NCBI GenBank assembly: GCA_041675005.1
Contig: JBAYUQ010000016.1
Location: forward strand, 1 to 64,000
Length of the DNA stretch: 64,000 nt
Direction: 5' to 3'
Origin: PGYR01 sp041675005
GTDB lineage: Bacteria > Bacteroidota > Ignavibacteria > Kapaibacteriales > UBA2268
Of this stretch, positions 7,275 through 17,181 are shown one piece after another; position 1 is the first letter of the stretch; each line of letters starts with the position of its first letter. The translations under genes and the position numbers were made by a program. The notes beneath the pieces are model-generated. The model saw only the letters and a list, made by a program, of their open reading frames with translations, was not told the DNA's origin and ran no database searches.

Positions 7275-9203
7275 TTACCACTTTATATTTGTATTCGGTA
7301 ACCATCCTTCAACTTTTGCTTTTTCTATATTAGATAAGGAATTACCTTCTAATCCCAATTCTATTAAATTTTCTTTTAAGTTTTTGATTGATTCGGGTAA
7401 ACTAGTTAATTGATTATGACTAAGACTCAGCGTTTTCAAATTCTGTAGATTCCCTATACTTTTAGGTAAACTAGTTAATTGATTATTTCCAAGGGACAAA
7501 TATTCTAATTTTTGAAGAGTACTTATAACTTCTGGGAAACTACTAAATCGATTATAATGGAGAATTAGATATTCTAAACTCTGAAGATTCCCAATACTCT
7601 CGGGTAAACTAGTTAATTGATTATAATCAATATCTAGATATTCTAAATTCTTTAAATTCCCTATACTCTCAGGTAAAGAAGTTAATTGATTACGATAGAG
7701 ATCAAGTATTTCTAAATTTTGAAGATTACCAATGCAATTTGGTATTTTACCTAATGATAAATAATATAAATTTAAATAGTATTTACTACTATCTTTTGGC
7801 AGGTCATTATTATCATACAATTTACCCCCAATTTCACAAGTCCAATCTCCTTCTTTATAGTTTACTATTCTGCTTAAAACTCCATCTCTATTAATTTGAA
7901 TAGTTCCTTCTTCTGGTATTCCGTTTGGTACAACAAATTCAATTAGATCATTCTTCCAAGTTGTGGTTTCTACTTCATTGCCATTTAATAATAGCTTATA
8001 TCCTTGTCTTTTTTCTTCCCCAAAGTATTTACCCTTAATTTTTTCTGTTTGCCCTATAGTGATATAAAATAAAGTCTCAGATATATATGGTTCGATAACA
8101 TTACCTATACTTACATTAATTATAATATCGCCAAGATCATCAACTTGCCCCTTGTTGGGTGACGTTGTATAGCTGATTATTGTTGAGCCATAAATATCAA
8201 AAAAAGCTTCAATTTCAGATTCATTTGATTCCGGAGTAAGTAATTCAAATGTGCCATTTTCATTTGTCTTTGCTGAGTTTTGGAATCTATATGTTATTCC
8301 CTTTTGTACAACACTTGCCCCTTCAATAGGGTTGCCAGCGTTATCGACTACTCTGCCAATTATCTTTGACGTTTCATTATAAGGTCTATCCCAATTCCAT
8401 TTTGTGAAGTGGCTAACTTCTGCTATATAGAATCCATCTACTAGACTGCCAACTCCTTCTTCTATCCACTTTCCTTTATCTTCATTATAATGCCACATTG
8501 GGATTGTAGCTGGGGAGTTCTGTGGAGCTTTAACCTTGATTATTGCTGTTACTCCGTCAGCTAGTTGAACTGGTTCGCCAGATGCAACTTTTAATACAAC
8601 ATCAATAAATCCGAAAGATTCGATTGCGGTTTCTGTACCGTTTTCTCTTGTCCCTCTGAACTCACCTGGGAAAGCATCTAAAAATTCATCTTCACTTGTT
8701 AAAAATGCAGTTACTTCTGCGAAAACATCTTCCTCAACAGGTCTTCCATCTGAAAAAACGAATCCACCCGGCTTTATTTCGACTGAGAAATATTTCCCTT
8801 CGATTTTGCCACCATCAATATTCATTTTTTCTGTTTTATCAATTGGAAATAGGCTAGCATCTATTCTATTCGGCAAATCTTCTTTTATGTCGGCCAGTTT
8901 TTGAGTGGAAGCAAATCCCGATTTCTGAAACCAAATTCTTTTATTAGATCCTGCGGATAGGGTGTTTAATTGATAACCACCATCAGAGCCAGTTAATGTC
9001 TTCTCTTCTCCAAAGAACACTGTAACACCAGCGAGAGGACTACCAGACTTATCTTTGACAAATCCAACTAGCTTTGCTGTGCCATAATTTTCGGTAATAA
9101 TTTTAGGAGTGTATTCATTACTGGGTGAAACAATATCGCCTTCATCGTCTTTACAAGAGCTTATGACAAGTATAAATAGTAATAGAAATAGTATTTTTTT
9201 CAT
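7275..9203 (-). CDS. Leucine-rich-repeat surface lipoprotein (6 repeats)
   Basis: A 642-residue lipoprotein. The signal peptide ends 'ILVISSC' (Cys16) and is followed by KDDE, which fits the lipoprotein surface-export signal described in Capnocytophaga (K-(D/E)2 after Cys). After it come a carboxypeptidase-regulatory-like domain (about 45-115), a beta-rich middle, a second regulatory-like domain (about 280-360), an IPT/TIG-like domain (about 370-455), and six 23-residue LRRs of the 'LPESIGNLQNLEYLDL' type (about 480-620). It is a tandem paralogue of the next gene upstream, which has nine LRRs. Probably a surface binding or adhesion protein; the ligand is unknown. Confidence 0.85.
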   Translation of the reverse strand: MKKILFLLLFILVISSCKDDEGDIVSPSNEYTPKIITENYGTAKLVGFVKDKSGSPLAGVTVFFGEEKTLTGSDGGYQLNTLSAGSNKRIWFQKSGFASTQKLADIKEDLPNRIDASLFPIDKTEKMNIDGGKIEGKYFSVEIKPGGFVFSDGRPVEEDVFAEVTAFLTSEDEFLDAFPGEFRGTRENGTETAIESFGFIDVVLKVASGEPVQLADGVTAIIKVKAPQNSPATIPMWHYNEDKGKWIEEGVGSLVDGFYIAEVSHFTKWNWDRPYNETSKIIGRVVDNAGNPIEGASVVQKGITYRFQNSAKTNENGTFELLTPESNESEIEAFFDIYGSTIISYTTSPNKGQVDDLGDIIINVSIGNVIEPYISETLFYITIGQTEKIKGKYFGEEKRQGYKLLLNGNEVETTTWKNDLIEFVVPNGIPEEGTIQINRDGVLSRIVNYKEGDWTCEIGGKLYDNNDLPKDSSKYYLNLYYLSLGKIPNCIGNLQNLEILDLYRNQLTSLPESIGNLKNLEYLDIDYNQLTSLPESIGNLQSLEYLILHYNRFSSFPEVISTLQKLEYLSLGNNQLTSLPKSIGNLQNLKTLSLSHNQLTSLPESIKNLKENLIELGLEGNSLSNIEKAKVEGWLPNTNIKW

Positions 9204-9283
9204 TTTTTACTCGAAATTGTTATTTGCTGACTGAATAAAACTAATAATAAATCAAAAGACAACAATAGCCACCCATTTACTAT

Positions 9284-11404
9284 TTACCAATAAATGGTAG
9301 TATTTGGTAGCCACTTTTCAACTTTAGCTTTTTCTTCTTCCGAAAAATTGTTATTTGTTAAAATTAATAAAATTAGGTTTTCTTTTAAGTTTTTGATTGA
9401 TATCGGCAAACTACTTAATCTATTCGTACGAAGATTAAGCTCCTTTAAGTTTTGAAGATTGCCGAAACTTTCTGGCAAGGTCGTTAACTCATTTTTATAA
9501 AGATTAAGCTCCTCTAAGTTTTCAAGATTGCCAAAACTTTCTGGTAAACTTGTTAAATCATTAAGTTCCAAGTTTAGAGTTTTTAAATTCTGTAGATTAC
9601 CAATGCTCTCTGATAAAATTACAAAATCATTATTTTCTAAGTTTAGAATTACTAAATTCTGTAGGTTGACAATATTTTCAGGTAAACTATTAATTCTAGT
9701 AAGACTAAGGTCAAGCTCTCGTAAATTTTGAAGATTGCCGATACTTTTAGGTAAACTACTTAATGGATTAGAATGAAGGTCAAGCAATCTTAAATTTTGG
9801 AGATTGCTGAAACTTTTAGGTAAACTTGTTAAATCATTATAATGAAGGTCAAGCTCTTGTAAATTTCGAAGATTTCCGAAACTTTCAGGCAGACTACTTA
9901 ATCGATTATTACTAAGGTGAAGCTCTTTTAAATTCTGAAGATTTCCTATGCAATTTGGTATGTATATCAATATTCGATTAGATAAATATAAATAAGTTAG
10001 TTGGTCATTATTGTCGTATATATTACCTTTAATCTCACAAGTCCAATCACCCTCTTTATAATTTACTTCTCTACTAAATACTCCATCTCTATCTATTTGA
10101 ATTGTTCCTTCTTCTGGTATTCCGTTTGGAACAACAAATTCAATTAGATCATTCTGCCAAGTTGTGGTTTCTACTTCATTGCCATTTAATAATAATTTAT
10201 ACCCATTTCTTTTTACTTCTCCAAAATATTTGCCTGTAATTTTTGCAGATTGCCCTATTGTGATATAAAATAAAGCATCAGAAATATATGGTTCGATAAC
10301 ATTATCTATACTTACATTAATTTTAATATCTCCAATATTATAAACTTGCCCTTTGTTAGGTGAAGTTGTATAGTTGATTATTGTTGAGCCATAAATATCA
10401 AAATATGCTTCAATTTCTGATTCATTTGATTCTGGTGTAAGTAACTCAAAAGCGCCATTTTCATCAGTTTCTGCTGAGTTTTGAAATATATAAGTTATTC
10501 CTTTTTGTACAACACTTGCGCCTTCAATTGGGTTTCCAGCATTATCGATTACTCTTCCAACTATCTTTGAAGTTTCATTATAAGGTCTATCCCAGTTCCA
10601 CTTTGTGAAGTGTTTGACCTCTGCTATATAGAATCCATCAACTAGACTGCCAATTCCTTCTTCTATCCACTTTCCTTTGTCTTCGTCATAATGCCACATT
10701 GGGATTGTAGCTGGAGAGTTCTGTGGAGCTTTAATCTTGATTGTTGCTGTTACTCCATCTGCTAGTTGAACTGGTTCGCCAGATTCCACTTTTAACACAA
10801 CATCAATAAATCCGAAAGATTCGATTGCTGTTTCGGTACCATTTTCTCTAGTCCCTCTGAATTCACCAGGGAAAGCATCTAAAAACTCATCTTCACTTGT
10901 TAAAAAGGCAGTTACTTCTACGAAAACATCTTCCTCTACTGGGCGACCATCAGAATAAACAAATCCACCCGGCTGAATTTCGAGAGAGAAATCTTTTCCT
11001 TCTATTTTTCCACCATCGCTATTCATTTTTTCGGTTTTATCAATCGGGAATAGACTAGCATCTATTCTGTTTGGTAAATCTTCTTTTATGTCAGCTAATT
11101 TTTGAGTGGAAGCATATCCCGATTTCTGAAACCAAATTCTTTTGTTTGATCCAGAAGACAGCGTATTCAATTGATAACCACCATCAGTGCCAGTTAGTGT
11201 CTTTTCTTCACCAAAAAATACTGTAACACCTGAAAGTGGATTCCCTGACTTATCATTTACAAAACCAACTAGCTTTGCAGTTCCATAATTTTCGGTAATA
11301 ATTTTAGGAGTATATTCATTTCCAGGTGCAACGATATCGCCTTCATCATCTTTACAAGAGCTTATGACAAGTATAAATAGGAATAGAAATAGTATTTTTT
11401 TCAT
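9284..11404 (-). CDS. Leucine-rich-repeat surface lipoprotein (9 repeats)
   Basis: A 706-residue paralogue of the 7275-9203 product, with the same signal peptide, CKDDE export signal, regulatory-like and TIG-like domains, and very high identity up to about residue 460. It then diverges into nine 23-residue LRRs against six. The 64-residue length difference is three extra repeats (69) minus a 5-residue shorter linker. The about 38 bp before each start codon are also nearly identical, so the duplication included the promoter-proximal region. The gap between the two genes is 80 bp. Predicted at the cell surface. Confidence 0.85.
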   Translation of the reverse strand: MKKILFLFLFILVISSCKDDEGDIVAPGNEYTPKIITENYGTAKLVGFVNDKSGNPLSGVTVFFGEEKTLTGTDGGYQLNTLSSGSNKRIWFQKSGYASTQKLADIKEDLPNRIDASLFPIDKTEKMNSDGGKIEGKDFSLEIQPGGFVYSDGRPVEEDVFVEVTAFLTSEDEFLDAFPGEFRGTRENGTETAIESFGFIDVVLKVESGEPVQLADGVTATIKIKAPQNSPATIPMWHYDEDKGKWIEEGIGSLVDGFYIAEVKHFTKWNWDRPYNETSKIVGRVIDNAGNPIEGASVVQKGITYIFQNSAETDENGAFELLTPESNESEIEAYFDIYGSTIINYTTSPNKGQVYNIGDIKINVSIDNVIEPYISDALFYITIGQSAKITGKYFGEVKRNGYKLLLNGNEVETTTWQNDLIEFVVPNGIPEEGTIQIDRDGVFSREVNYKEGDWTCEIKGNIYDNNDQLTYLYLSNRILIYIPNCIGNLQNLKELHLSNNRLSSLPESFGNLRNLQELDLHYNDLTSLPKSFSNLQNLRLLDLHSNPLSSLPKSIGNLQNLRELDLSLTRINSLPENIVNLQNLVILNLENNDFVILSESIGNLQNLKTLNLELNDLTSLPESFGNLENLEELNLYKNELTTLPESFGNLQNLKELNLRTNRLSSLPISIKNLKENLILLILTNNNFSEEEKAKVEKWLPNTTIYW

Positions 11405-11721
11405 TTTTTACTCGAAATTGTTATTTGCTGACTGAATAAATTAGTAATAAATGTTTAATAATAAAAATTTGAAGGTATCGGGAGCGTCAATCACAAGCTA
11501 ATCGAATTGATATGGTAAAGCATTATGACTTAGTTAAATAACACCTAGATTCTTCTAATGTCTGCGGCGTTATCAGAGTGACGTATAATCCAATCATCCT
11601 GACTATCTTATTCCACCTTGTATTCTTGTTCTTAATAAATACAATTAGGACTACCTCTCTTGACTCTTTACTTCGACAACGGTCAGCACAACAATACGTC
11701 TCTACAATCTGTCATAAAAGC
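11405..11721. repeat. Intergenic repeat island
   Basis: No gene is seen. It contains 'ctgcggcgttatcagagtga' with 'cgt' at 11562-11584, identical over 23 nt to 43755-43777. It also contains a TTCG/CTCAG-family copy 'ctttacttcgacaacggtca' at 11666-11685, matching 43855-43884. The first ~40 bp are the duplicated upstream region of the LRR genes. Confidence 0.65.
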
Positions 11722-11754
11722 AAAAAAAAAGAGCTACCCATATAGGATAGCTCT
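11722..11754 (-). terminator. Terminator of the heavy-metal-associated protein gene
   Basis: The stem agagcta / tagctct, extended by CC/GG, is followed on the minus strand by nine T. Confidence 0.8.
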
Positions 11755-11783
11755 CGTCGAACAACTTTAGTACAAGTTTATTC

Positions 11784-12221
11784 TTATTTTTTTGCCTTAT
11801 CTTTGCAGCAGTTCTCTTCCGAGCCGCAATCCTTAGAAGCGACTTTCTTGTTAGTTGTGCTACAATCTTTATCGCCTACTTTACCAGTAGTAGAACACTC
11901 CTTGTCTGAAGTAGAGCATTTCTTAGTAGAAACTTCAGCAACATCATAACCTAATTTTGTTACTTTTGTTTTCAAATCTGCAACTGTTATAACTTCAGGA
12001 TCGTAGTCAAAGCTTACAGTTTTAGTCTTTACGTCAACGCTAGTAGTGTTTACGCCATCTACATCTTTCATGTTCTTTTCTATCTTGCTCTTGCAACCAT
12101 CACACGTGATTGATGCTGTGAAAGACGTTTTAGCTGATTTTGCTTCAGATTGATTCGGAAGCAAAAAGAATACTGTTAGAGCGATTGCTGTTAGAATAAA
12201 CGGCACTAATACTTTCTTCAT
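11784..12221 (-). CDS. Secreted heavy-metal-associated (HMA) protein with Cys-rich tail
   Basis: A 145-residue protein with an N-terminal signal peptide (about 1-27) and one HMA domain (about 32-100). Its metal-binding loop is 'TCDGCKSK' (Cys40 and Cys43), as in MerP and copper chaperones. The last 45 residues hold seven cysteines in CST/CC repeats ('KCSTSDKECSTTG', 'ENCCKDK'), which is unusual for the family and could add a second thiolate site. Probably a periplasmic metal chaperone or scavenger. It stands upstream of its own terminator. The RND metal-efflux operon lies about 6 kb away, so a functional link is only possible. Confidence 0.8.
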   Translation of the reverse strand: MKKVLVPFILTAIALTVFFLLPNQSEAKSAKTSFTASITCDGCKSKIEKNMKDVDGVNTTSVDVKTKTVSFDYDPEVITVADLKTKVTKLGYDVAEVSTKKCSTSDKECSTTGKVGDKDCSTTNKKVASKDCGSEENCCKDKAKK

Positions 12222-12260
12222 ACTTATCTCCTAATTTAGTTTATTATAATTCTGTACAAT

Positions 12261-14978
12261 TTAATACTTTTGTTTTAATATATCAAGTGCTTTTTTGATT
12301 TTTGGATCATTTGGATAATTATCCTTCCCCTCGATAGTTATATCGGGTATGATAGATTTATATTTTATCTGATCATCATTTTTAAATGACATTGGGTATA
12401 TATCGAACGAAATATTATAAAAAGCTGGCAATTTGACCTCTTGCATCATATCATAAGAGCCGGCTGTTGGTTCACCTATTATCTTACCTATTCCATAGTA
12501 TTTCACTATTTGTAATATGGTCTCAGATTTACCTACAGTTGTTTCATTTGTTATAAATACAATATTTCTAGCCAATTCAGATTTCTTAGCTTTCACGTAA
12601 CCATCTATTATCCGAGTTGATGGCTCTTTACAAGGGCTAATATATGAGTTCAACCCCCATTCAAATGTCGGTATATTCTCATCTATAAAAAAGCCGAGGA
12701 AGTGTTCAGAAAGTAGAGCATCTCCACGCAAATCTATTATTATCCCCTTTGCTTTAATGAAATTACCCATCATCTCGCTCATCTCAAAGTCATCCAAACG
12801 AGTTCCATCTATGTAAATAGTATTACTATCCAACCACTCCAATGTATATGGGCGAGCTATCACAACTTCTCTATTAGTTAAATACCTAGTAATGGGAACT
12901 ATTAACTCATCACCGTTTCTATTAATTCTGACTTTTTCTTCTGATTTGAAATCACCTGCTGATAGCTTGTAGAACGCTTTTTTCTGTTTCCATATAGTTG
13001 AATTACCAGGGTATTGTTCCGATTCTTTTGCTACAAAATCCATTACGTTCTTATTGCCAATATCTAGTATTCTATCCCCTTTTTCTATTTGCTTGTCATA
13101 AGAGCTAACTACTACCACCTCACCATTTTCAAAATCTACTATGAATGGTAACGTAAAATCCTTTGATTGTGAAGTTAGCCACGCCGTTGAGCGTATATTA
13201 TTAGTTACCTTCATTATCTTGTTTAGCTCTGCTTCAAACTCATCAGTGGTTCTAGTTTGAGTTATATTAGATATATTATCCAAAAATAATTTCTCCCACT
13301 CGCCTTCTGTATAGTTGACATTAGAATAGTACCTCATATAGTTCCACATCTCTATAAATACAGCAACTTTAGATATTCTGTCATTTGGGTTCATTGTTAT
13401 TCTTTGCTCGGGTTTGTCATCTGATTTTGGTAAAGAAACATTACCATCATCATATACAGTTAGTGGTAGTGCAAGCCACATACCGTCATCTATTTTGCTA
13501 ATGCAGATTTCCTCTGGTTTTGACAAAGGATTATACAACTGCTTATCTGTAGAGATAACTAACGAACTACCGTCTAGGGCTTCTTTGCTATTATCAATTG
13601 AAAACGCATACCCCGATTTTAGTATGGATTCGGGGATTCTCCAGTACTCTATACTATTCGGTTGCCATTTCATATCGAAAGAATTATTCTTAGGGTTATA
13701 TTCCAAATCTTCACCTTGACCTTTGGCTGTGATCTTTACATCGTCGAACCAACATCTTCCCTCTCCAAAAAATACAAGCCCCGGTCTTATCTGAACAGCA
13801 TCTTTCGGTATTTCAACTTCTATACTATATTCCTTCCATTTATCAGAATATATAACCTCAGGAATTTTAATATTAAGTGGCTCTTTAGCTGGGTCTTCGA
13901 AATCAACACGAAACCATAGTTCAGCGTGGGCGTCATTACCATAAGGTACGACCTTAGCCATAGCTGAGTATTTTATTTTTTTACCCGCTAAGTTAGAAGC
14001 GCCTATTATCTGGTAGGTAGCTGCTTCGCGTGGCATTCTGGAATCATATACGTTCAATCGTTTAGTGCCTATGTTCAAATCACCATTTTTATAGTATATA
14101 TTATTCGTAATCTTAGCTATTGCAACTCTATCTAGTGCGTTTTTTGGCTTGTTTACTTTGTGTTTTTTCGCACTTACCTCATCTTTGTATAATCCAGCCG
14201 AAGGGGCTATTCTCTTTATACGATTTTGGATAGTAGTAAAAGCATCTGTATTACTCACAAGCCCTTTAATACTATGGTAAAGGTAAGTTTCCAAATCAAG
14301 TTTTTCTATTTCATCCGAAGGGTGAAAGAACTTAGTATTACCATAGGCCTTCGCGAAATCCAGATATTTTTTTGCGGTTTCAGCATCAGTGCTACCAGCT
14401 GTAACTATGTCTTGCACTTCATCTATAGCTTCAATGGTTATACCATCTATCCACGCCTTTCCACTACCTTGTAGGAAGAGACCGATATTAATAGAATATG
14501 CATCATCGGTAACAGTATGTTCTACTGTATATCGCTCCCAAGTATTGAAAACAATTGGATCTTCTTCATTAGTATTGATGAATGGGTATTGATTTTGGAA
14601 AGTACGTTCTGAGATGTAGAACCCAGCGTGTCCCTCGCCTTCTATCTCTGCACGTATATGAGCTGTGAATCTCACTTTCTTGCCTATATACTGGCTAGCA
14701 TCAAAACTCTGAACGGCAGAAGCGCTCACTTTCTCTGTACCAGTAGAATCCATAGGTCTTTCTATACTCAAACAGTATTTGCCATCGAATGGGTTAGTGA
14801 CTGTTGCTTCTGAATAATATCCCTTTTCCTTCGCTTGTTCGGACAATGTCCACTTTGCTGGCATAGCACCAACAACGGCATTTTCGAAGCTGAGATTATG
14901 GGGTTGATAAGCTGGAGCGGCCTCGAATTGGGAAAAAGCAGTTGTACAAAATGATAGCAGGAGTATAATATATTTCAT
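12261..14978 (-). CDS. Secreted S41-family peptidase with two beta-sandwich domains
   Basis: A 905-residue exported protein with signal peptide 'MKYIILLLSFCTTAFSQ'. Two carbohydrate-binding-like beta-sandwich domains (about 25-188 and 310-425) share 'SGKAWIDGITIEA' / 'EGRCWFDDVKITA' strands. A linker and a possible PDZ region (about 620-690) precede a C-terminal S41 domain. In it 'GKSETI' places a candidate catalytic Ser at 818, followed by 'IGEPTAGSYD', as in tail-specific protease relatives. A sorting domain is not obvious. Likely a periplasmic or outer-envelope peptidase; the substrate is unknown. Confidence 0.75.
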   Translation of the reverse strand: MKYIILLLSFCTTAFSQFEAAPAYQPHNLSFENAVVGAMPAKWTLSEQAKEKGYYSEATVTNPFDGKYCLSIERPMDSTGTEKVSASAVQSFDASQYIGKKVRFTAHIRAEIEGEGHAGFYISERTFQNQYPFINTNEEDPIVFNTWERYTVEHTVTDDAYSINIGLFLQGSGKAWIDGITIEAIDEVQDIVTAGSTDAETAKKYLDFAKAYGNTKFFHPSDEIEKLDLETYLYHSIKGLVSNTDAFTTIQNRIKRIAPSAGLYKDEVSAKKHKVNKPKNALDRVAIAKITNNIYYKNGDLNIGTKRLNVYDSRMPREAATYQIIGASNLAGKKIKYSAMAKVVPYGNDAHAELWFRVDFEDPAKEPLNIKIPEVIYSDKWKEYSIEVEIPKDAVQIRPGLVFFGEGRCWFDDVKITAKGQGEDLEYNPKNNSFDMKWQPNSIEYWRIPESILKSGYAFSIDNSKEALDGSSLVISTDKQLYNPLSKPEEICISKIDDGMWLALPLTVYDDGNVSLPKSDDKPEQRITMNPNDRISKVAVFIEMWNYMRYYSNVNYTEGEWEKLFLDNISNITQTRTTDEFEAELNKIMKVTNNIRSTAWLTSQSKDFTLPFIVDFENGEVVVVSSYDKQIEKGDRILDIGNKNVMDFVAKESEQYPGNSTIWKQKKAFYKLSAGDFKSEEKVRINRNGDELIVPITRYLTNREVVIARPYTLEWLDSNTIYIDGTRLDDFEMSEMMGNFIKAKGIIIDLRGDALLSEHFLGFFIDENIPTFEWGLNSYISPCKEPSTRIIDGYVKAKKSELARNIVFITNETTVGKSETILQIVKYYGIGKIIGEPTAGSYDMMQEVKLPAFYNISFDIYPMSFKNDDQIKYKSIIPDITIEGKDNYPNDPKIKKALDILKQKY

Positions 14979-15194
14979 GTCTTTTTGAATTTGTTTTTTA
15001 TATAACTATAATGACACTTGAACACGTAAAACGTCTCAAATGATTGAAAGTTTATGCAAATTAATGATTATTAGGAAATGGAGCCGGAGAATTATCTGAC
15101 TTTTCCAATTCTGAATTGAAAAAAGTCTTGTTTTGAGATGCAAGTTACTTCTTTTCCTCAGCTTGACTGGAAATATATTAGTCATAAGCTGTCC

Positions 15195-17015
15195 CTACCT
15201 ACTCAACTGTATCTTTGTGCTGCCCCATACACCACCATTGCAATACTTAAGAAAGTAAACACCAATAGGGTAACTGCTCATATCTAACTGAGTGCTCCCA
15301 ACTTTGGGGTCTAAGTAGAATATGGTTTTGCCGTTTATATCAACGACAGTTAGTTCATCTAACTTCTTTTTTAATACTAATTGTATATTGCCATCTGTAG
15401 GGTTTGGTGATATAGCAATAATATCTTCAACAGCCAGATTTGTAATATTTGACTTGGATGAAATAATATCACGGATTGCTTGCATTTTATAATTTCTATC
15501 TGGGTTAGTGTAATCATCAGTCAAGCCCCAACAACCGTAGCGGTTATACGATGATGCTAATGTAAAGTGCAAAGCTAAACCTCCGCCTATTTTCTCCCAA
15601 CCTTCTTGATAATTGTACTTTATTACATTCCCCATTTCTTTCGTTCTGTGGGAGTTGATTAAGTTACTGAGATTGTCTAGACTACCTCCAGCTGGTACAT
15701 GCGGGCCACCTTCGTAAGAAGTACATCCCCCGACTAAACCCCAATCCTTTGCTTTATTAATGTGATTCAATCTATAAGTGGACGATTGTGTTTCTATTAT
15801 TTGTTTGCCTATGCTAAGTAGCATTCCATTATTTATTGTTTCTAGATCATCAGAAGCCGGCGCTTCTGTCTGAAAATATAGTGCCGTACTTGTTGCATAA
15901 ATATAGTTTTTTGGCTCTCCTATCTTATCATTTATATAATTCAACTGTATGTCGCTTCTACCATTATAAGCTTGTTGTCCAGCCAAAATAATTCTTATTC
16001 TATTGTTGATAGCATCTTTGCCGAACACATTAGAAAACCAATTGGAAAGCTCAACAGTTCTTCGGGCATAATTCTGGTCAAAAGTAATACCGTAATTATC
16101 CGCCTCGGCTTTGTTATATGGACCATGAGTGGCTTGAGTCGGACTCCAAACTTCATTGCTATTTTCTACATAAATATTGATATTTGAGTTCAGGTTCGCC
16201 TGTAAGAACTTAGCCAATTCAGCTACATAAGTTGAATCGCAAGACATGTGAATATTAATCCAAATATCTTTATCGAGTATGTTCGACAATTCGACTATAT
16301 ACTCCCAACACCAAGCGTCTCTCTTACCGTTGATTACTTGCATATTCTCTTGGGCAGCATCGAGTGGAGTTTTTCTGTTGTCCCACGTCGTTTTAGCAGG
16401 ATAAACTGGCTCACCGTTCCATATATTCTGAACATTATAAAAGCGATAACAAGCAAAATCAGCTGCTTTACAAAGCGCTATATACTCATCAGTGAATGTC
16501 TTTTTTGTATCCAATTCGTACCCCGGTCTCATTACTTTCAGCTTAGAAATGCCCGAGTTATTCATTGCCTTAGGGCTTATTCTTGTATCTTTGAAACTCA
16601 AGAACACTAACCCATGGTTGGGTTCATCATGCCCCCCAACTATTAGATCAAAGTAAGTTGTATTTGTCTCATTGTCGTATCTTAGATTCTCCAAAGTCAC
16701 GTTTGTACCAGAGGCAGTCACATCTGCCAAACCTGAGAAAGATGCCTTATAGGTACCACTATAATCTACCCTATATTGCTCTGGGTCATCTATATTACCA
16801 GTCCATTCCGCAGCAGGTCTGCCGTCCATCAGCACTAGGTCGAAATCACTTGTAGGCCATCCATATTCGCTGTACCCAGTGGCATTACTATACCTAACAG
16901 TATGATTTATCATATTAGTAAATGCACCATCATCATCTAAGTTAACGCCCATCTCGAATTTGGCGTCAAGTTGATTAAAGCAAATAAGGAACAAAAGCAT
17001 GTAGATATATTTCAT
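15195..17015 (-). CDS. T9SS cargo protein, possible glycoside-hydrolase-like
   Basis: A 606-residue protein with signal peptide (1-18) and a C-terminal T9SS type A sorting domain (about 535-606: 'AISPNPTDGNIQL', 'IGVYFLK'). The middle looks like a (beta/alpha)8 glycoside-hydrolase-type domain: 'YVENSNEVWSP' resembles the NE-containing acid/base strand of clan GH-A enzymes. I cannot name the GH family. It is predicted to be exported across the outer membrane and released or anchored by the T9SS. It is monocistronic, with 216 bp before the S41 gene. Confidence 0.7.
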   Translation of the reverse strand: MKYIYMLLFLICFNQLDAKFEMGVNLDDDGAFTNMINHTVRYSNATGYSEYGWPTSDFDLVLMDGRPAAEWTGNIDDPEQYRVDYSGTYKASFSGLADVTASGTNVTLENLRYDNETNTTYFDLIVGGHDEPNHGLVFLSFKDTRISPKAMNNSGISKLKVMRPGYELDTKKTFTDEYIALCKAADFACYRFYNVQNIWNGEPVYPAKTTWDNRKTPLDAAQENMQVINGKRDAWCWEYIVELSNILDKDIWINIHMSCDSTYVAELAKFLQANLNSNINIYVENSNEVWSPTQATHGPYNKAEADNYGITFDQNYARRTVELSNWFSNVFGKDAINNRIRIILAGQQAYNGRSDIQLNYINDKIGEPKNYIYATSTALYFQTEAPASDDLETINNGMLLSIGKQIIETQSSTYRLNHINKAKDWGLVGGCTSYEGGPHVPAGGSLDNLSNLINSHRTKEMGNVIKYNYQEGWEKIGGGLALHFTLASSYNRYGCWGLTDDYTNPDRNYKMQAIRDIISSKSNITNLAVEDIIAISPNPTDGNIQLVLKKKLDELTVVDINGKTIFYLDPKVGSTQLDMSSYPIGVYFLKYCNGGVWGSTKIQLSR

Positions 17016-17181
17016 AATAATTCTGTATTTTAATAGTTGTTAATATTACAATATAAACAACAAAGTAATTAGATAATAATTACAGATAAATAAGTTGGTG
17101 AAGCATATGGTTGAATAAGTATACATATTTATAAAATTTGAGTATATTTGGATTAATCCTATTAATAACTGGTTTAAAATA

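Noticed and set aside
7380..7745. Regular 69-bp repeats resembling a CRISPR-like or satellite array
   Set aside because: The period is exactly 23 codons and the frame encodes leucine-rich repeats; there are no spacers or Cas genes.
9430..9950. A second 69-bp repeat tract
   Set aside because: Same explanation: nine LRR units of the lipoprotein at 9284-11404.
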